From assembly GCF_014842975.1 (NCBI RefSeq), contig NZ_JACYXK010000026.1, positions 1-64,000 of the forward strand: a stretch of 64,000 bases of DNA. The letters are read 5' to 3'. Below are positions 62,464 to 64,000 of this stretch, in pieces. The notes beneath the pieces are model-generated. The model saw only the letters and a list, made by a program, of their open reading frames with translations. It was not told the origin of the DNA and made no database searches. Positions within the stretch are counted from its first letter, which is position 1, and every line of letters starts with the position of its first letter. Origin of the DNA: Rhodanobacter sp. DHB23 (GTDB taxonomy: Bacteria; Pseudomonadota; Gammaproteobacteria; Xanthomonadales; Rhodanobacteraceae). The position numbers and the translations under genes were made by a program.

Positions 62464-62724
62464 TCAGCCGCCGGAGGCGGTCGACGCGGGTGCGGCGTCG
62501 GTCTTGGTCCCGGCCTTCTTGTGGGTCTTGCTGCTGTGGTGCTTGGTGCCGGACTTGTGATGCGCGGCCTTGTGGGTGGAAGAGGCAGCGGCGGGAGCGT
62601 CGGCAGCCGGAGCAGTCTGCTGGGCAGCAGCCGGAGCCGCGGCCGGGGCGGCCTGCTGGGCAAACACGGAAGCGGACAGGGCCACGCCGGCGGCGAGCAG
62701 GGAAGCGATCGCGAACTTGCGCAT
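62464..62724 (-). CDS. Exported Ala/Lys/His-rich small protein
   Basis: 86-aa protein: signal peptide (MRKFAIASLLAAGVALSASV, cleavage after VFA), then a low-complexity mature part, first Ala/Pro/Gln-rich (QQAAPAAAPAAAQQTAPAAD), then His/Lys/Ser-rich (HKAAHHKSGTKHHSSKTHKK). Similar acid-shock-like or histone-like exported peptides occur in proteobacteria. It might buffer or bind metal or polyanions; this is speculation. Single-gene unit ending at the shared terminator. Confidence 0.7.
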   Translation of the reverse strand: MRKFAIASLLAAGVALSASVFAQQAAPAAAPAAAQQTAPAADAPAAASSTHKAAHHKSGTKHHSSKTHKKAGTKTDAAPASTASGG

Positions 62725-62955
62725 GATGGCGAACCTCGATGATTTTTTTATATCGCGAACCCGGCCGGAACCCGGCGCCACGGGTGGCGCGACGGAGCCA
62801 CCATAACAGCACTGCCGGCATACCGAGACTGAATGGGGCCAGGTTTTCCCGGCCAGCTCCGGGCGCAGATATCCACGCTTCAGCTTGTGGCCTCCCAGCG
62901 ATCTCCAGGCACGGCACGAAGCGCCTGGCGACGGTGGCCAGCCCCAGCGGCCGGC

Positions 62956-64000
62956 TCAGAGCCCGAAGCGCGACGGTGCGTAAGGCCGGGGATCGATCGC
63001 CGGCGTGTTGCCGCACAACTGGTCGGCGACCAGTTCACCGGTGGCCGCCGACATGCTCACGCCCAGCATGCCGTGCGCGGTGGCGAGATGCAGGTTGGCC
63101 CAGCGCGCACTGGGGCCGATGATCGGCACCTCGTCCACGCTCATCGGCCGCCAGCCCCACCACTCCTCCAGTTGCCGTGGCCCTTCCGGCTCATGCAGGC
63201 CCGTCGCGGCGCCGCGGCGCAAGGCATCGAGGCGCGCACGGTTGAGGCCCTCGGCGTAGCCGGAGAACTCCATCGTGCTGCCCAGCCGGTAACCGTCGGC
63301 CCAGGTGGTGACGCATACCTGCGCCTCGCGCAGCACCAGCGCGTGGCGCGGCGCGCGCGCGGGGCGCGTGTAGGTGATCGAATAGCCCTTGCCCGGCTGC
63401 ATCGGCAGACGCAGGCCCAGCGAACGGGCCAGCAGCGGCGACCACGCCCCCAGCGCCAGAAGCACCCGCTCGCCGGCGAACACGCCACGCGAGGTGCGCA
63501 CCCGCGCGATGCGCCCGTCGTGGGTGTCGAAGCCCTCGATGCGGGCGCCGCACTCGATCCCGCCGCCCAGTTCCCGCACGCGCCGCGCCAGTTCGGCGAC
63601 GTAGCGATCCGGTCGCAGGCGCGCGTCGCCGGGATGGAACAGGCCGCCCGTCACGCCCGGCTTCAGCGCCGGCTCCATCGCCTCCACCTCGTCGCCGCGC
63701 AAACGCCGTACTTCGACGCCCAGGCGGTCGAGCACGGCGGCATGATGATGCTCGTCGGCCGCCAGCGCCCGCGCGGTGCGATACACGTACAACTCGCCTT
63801 CCTCGGCGAATTCGCACTCCAGTCCTTCGTCGCGCACCAGCTCGCCCAGATGCCGGCGCGAGCGCTGCAGGATCGCCGAACGCGCGACGGCGGCACGCTG
63901 GAAATCGGCCCAGTTGCAGTGCCGGGCGAACCCCAGCAGCCAACGCAGGCGCGGGCCGTCGAGCCGCGGGTTGAGGTAGAGCGGCGCATCGGCGCGCAGC
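62956..64000 (-). CDS. D-amino-acid dehydrogenase-like FAD oxidoreductase (5' end outside window)
   Basis: C-terminal 348 or so codons of a DAO/DadA-type flavoprotein; the FAD-binding N-terminus lies beyond the window edge. Visible family features: a LRPDRYVAELARRVRELGGG block, VLLALGAWSPLLARSLGLRL, MQPGKGYSITYTRP, and the C-terminal WWGWRPMSVDEVPIIGPS and NLHLATAHGMLGVSMSAATG. DadA oxidises D-alanine to pyruvate in the membrane; D-hydroxyproline dehydrogenases look alike, so the substrate is not fixed. Confidence 0.88.
   Translation of the reverse strand, partial: LRADAPLYLNPRLDGPRLRWLLGFARHCNWADFQRAAVARSAILQRSRRHLGELVRDEGLECEFAEEGELYVYRTARALAADEHHHAAVLDRLGVEVRRLRGDEVEAMEPALKPGVTGGLFHPGDARLRPDRYVAELARRVRELGGGIECGARIEGFDTHDGRIARVRTSRGVFAGERVLLALGAWSPLLARSLGLRLPMQPGKGYSITYTRPARAPRHALVLREAQVCVTTWADGYRLGSTMEFSGYAEGLNRARLDALRRGAATGLHEPEGPRQLEEWWGWRPMSVDEVPIIGPSARWANLHLATAHGMLGVSMSAATGELVADQLCGNTPAIDPRPYAPSRFGL

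Overview
The window is chromosomal DNA from a high-GC gammaproteobacterium, most likely of the Xanthomonadales/Rhodanobacteraceae group (Dyella, Rhodanobacter, Frateuria or Luteibacter-like). This is inferred from the conserved gene orders rpsF-rpsR-rplI-dnaB-alr and rpsT/murJ-ribF-ileS-lspA-ispH, from a fused isobutyryl-CoA mutase, and from many short palindromic intergenic repeats of the kinds common in that group. No rRNA genes or CRISPR arrays were seen; there is one complete tRNA gene.

Layout. 1-1.9 kb: small membrane and hypothetical genes, including an M50-type protease whose 3' end is overwritten by a short dispersed repeat. 1.9-4.6 kb: a low-GC two-gene cassette (RecF/OLD-like DUF3696 ATPase plus a TOPRIM-like protein) that looks like an antiphage defence module. 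4.6-8.4 kb: icmF, carrying two different palindromic repeats inside its reading frame. 8.7-14.9 kb: periplasmic and outer-membrane proteins, a MocR regulator and two small WxGxW-type exported proteins. 15.1-25.1 kb: recC-recB-recD, with a roughly 0.8 kb inverted-repeat structure between recB and recD.

25.17-36.05 kb: a plasmid-like element integrated in tRNA-Thr(CGT), bounded by a 49-bp exact direct repeat. It carries an excisionase-like HTH gene, a TrfA-type replication initiator, an oriV with four iterons at exact 21-bp spacing plus a DnaA box, an RP4-like oriT with traJ, KorA/KorB-type operators, trbJ-trbK-trbL, several unknown genes, a toxin-antitoxin-SecB-like chaperone (TAC) module and a tyrosine integrase. 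No relaxase, no other mating-pair genes and no korA/korB are present, so it looks like an IncP-related plasmid reduced to an integrated, perhaps trans-mobilisable, remnant.

36.1-64 kb: core genes. These are the ispH-lspA-ileS-ribF-murJ cluster divergent from rpsT, an ECF sigma factor operon, a serine beta-lactamase-like protein, two acetyltransferases, radA, alr, dnaB, the ribosomal operon rplI-rpsR-rpsF, an A-type Fe-S carrier, asnS, a MalM-like lipoprotein, and an SDR/aldehyde dehydrogenase/carbonic anhydrase/RidA group that resembles part of a 2-aminomuconate (kynurenine) branch. The window ends inside a D-amino-acid dehydrogenase-like gene. All calls come from reading sequence and remembered family features; no database search was run.
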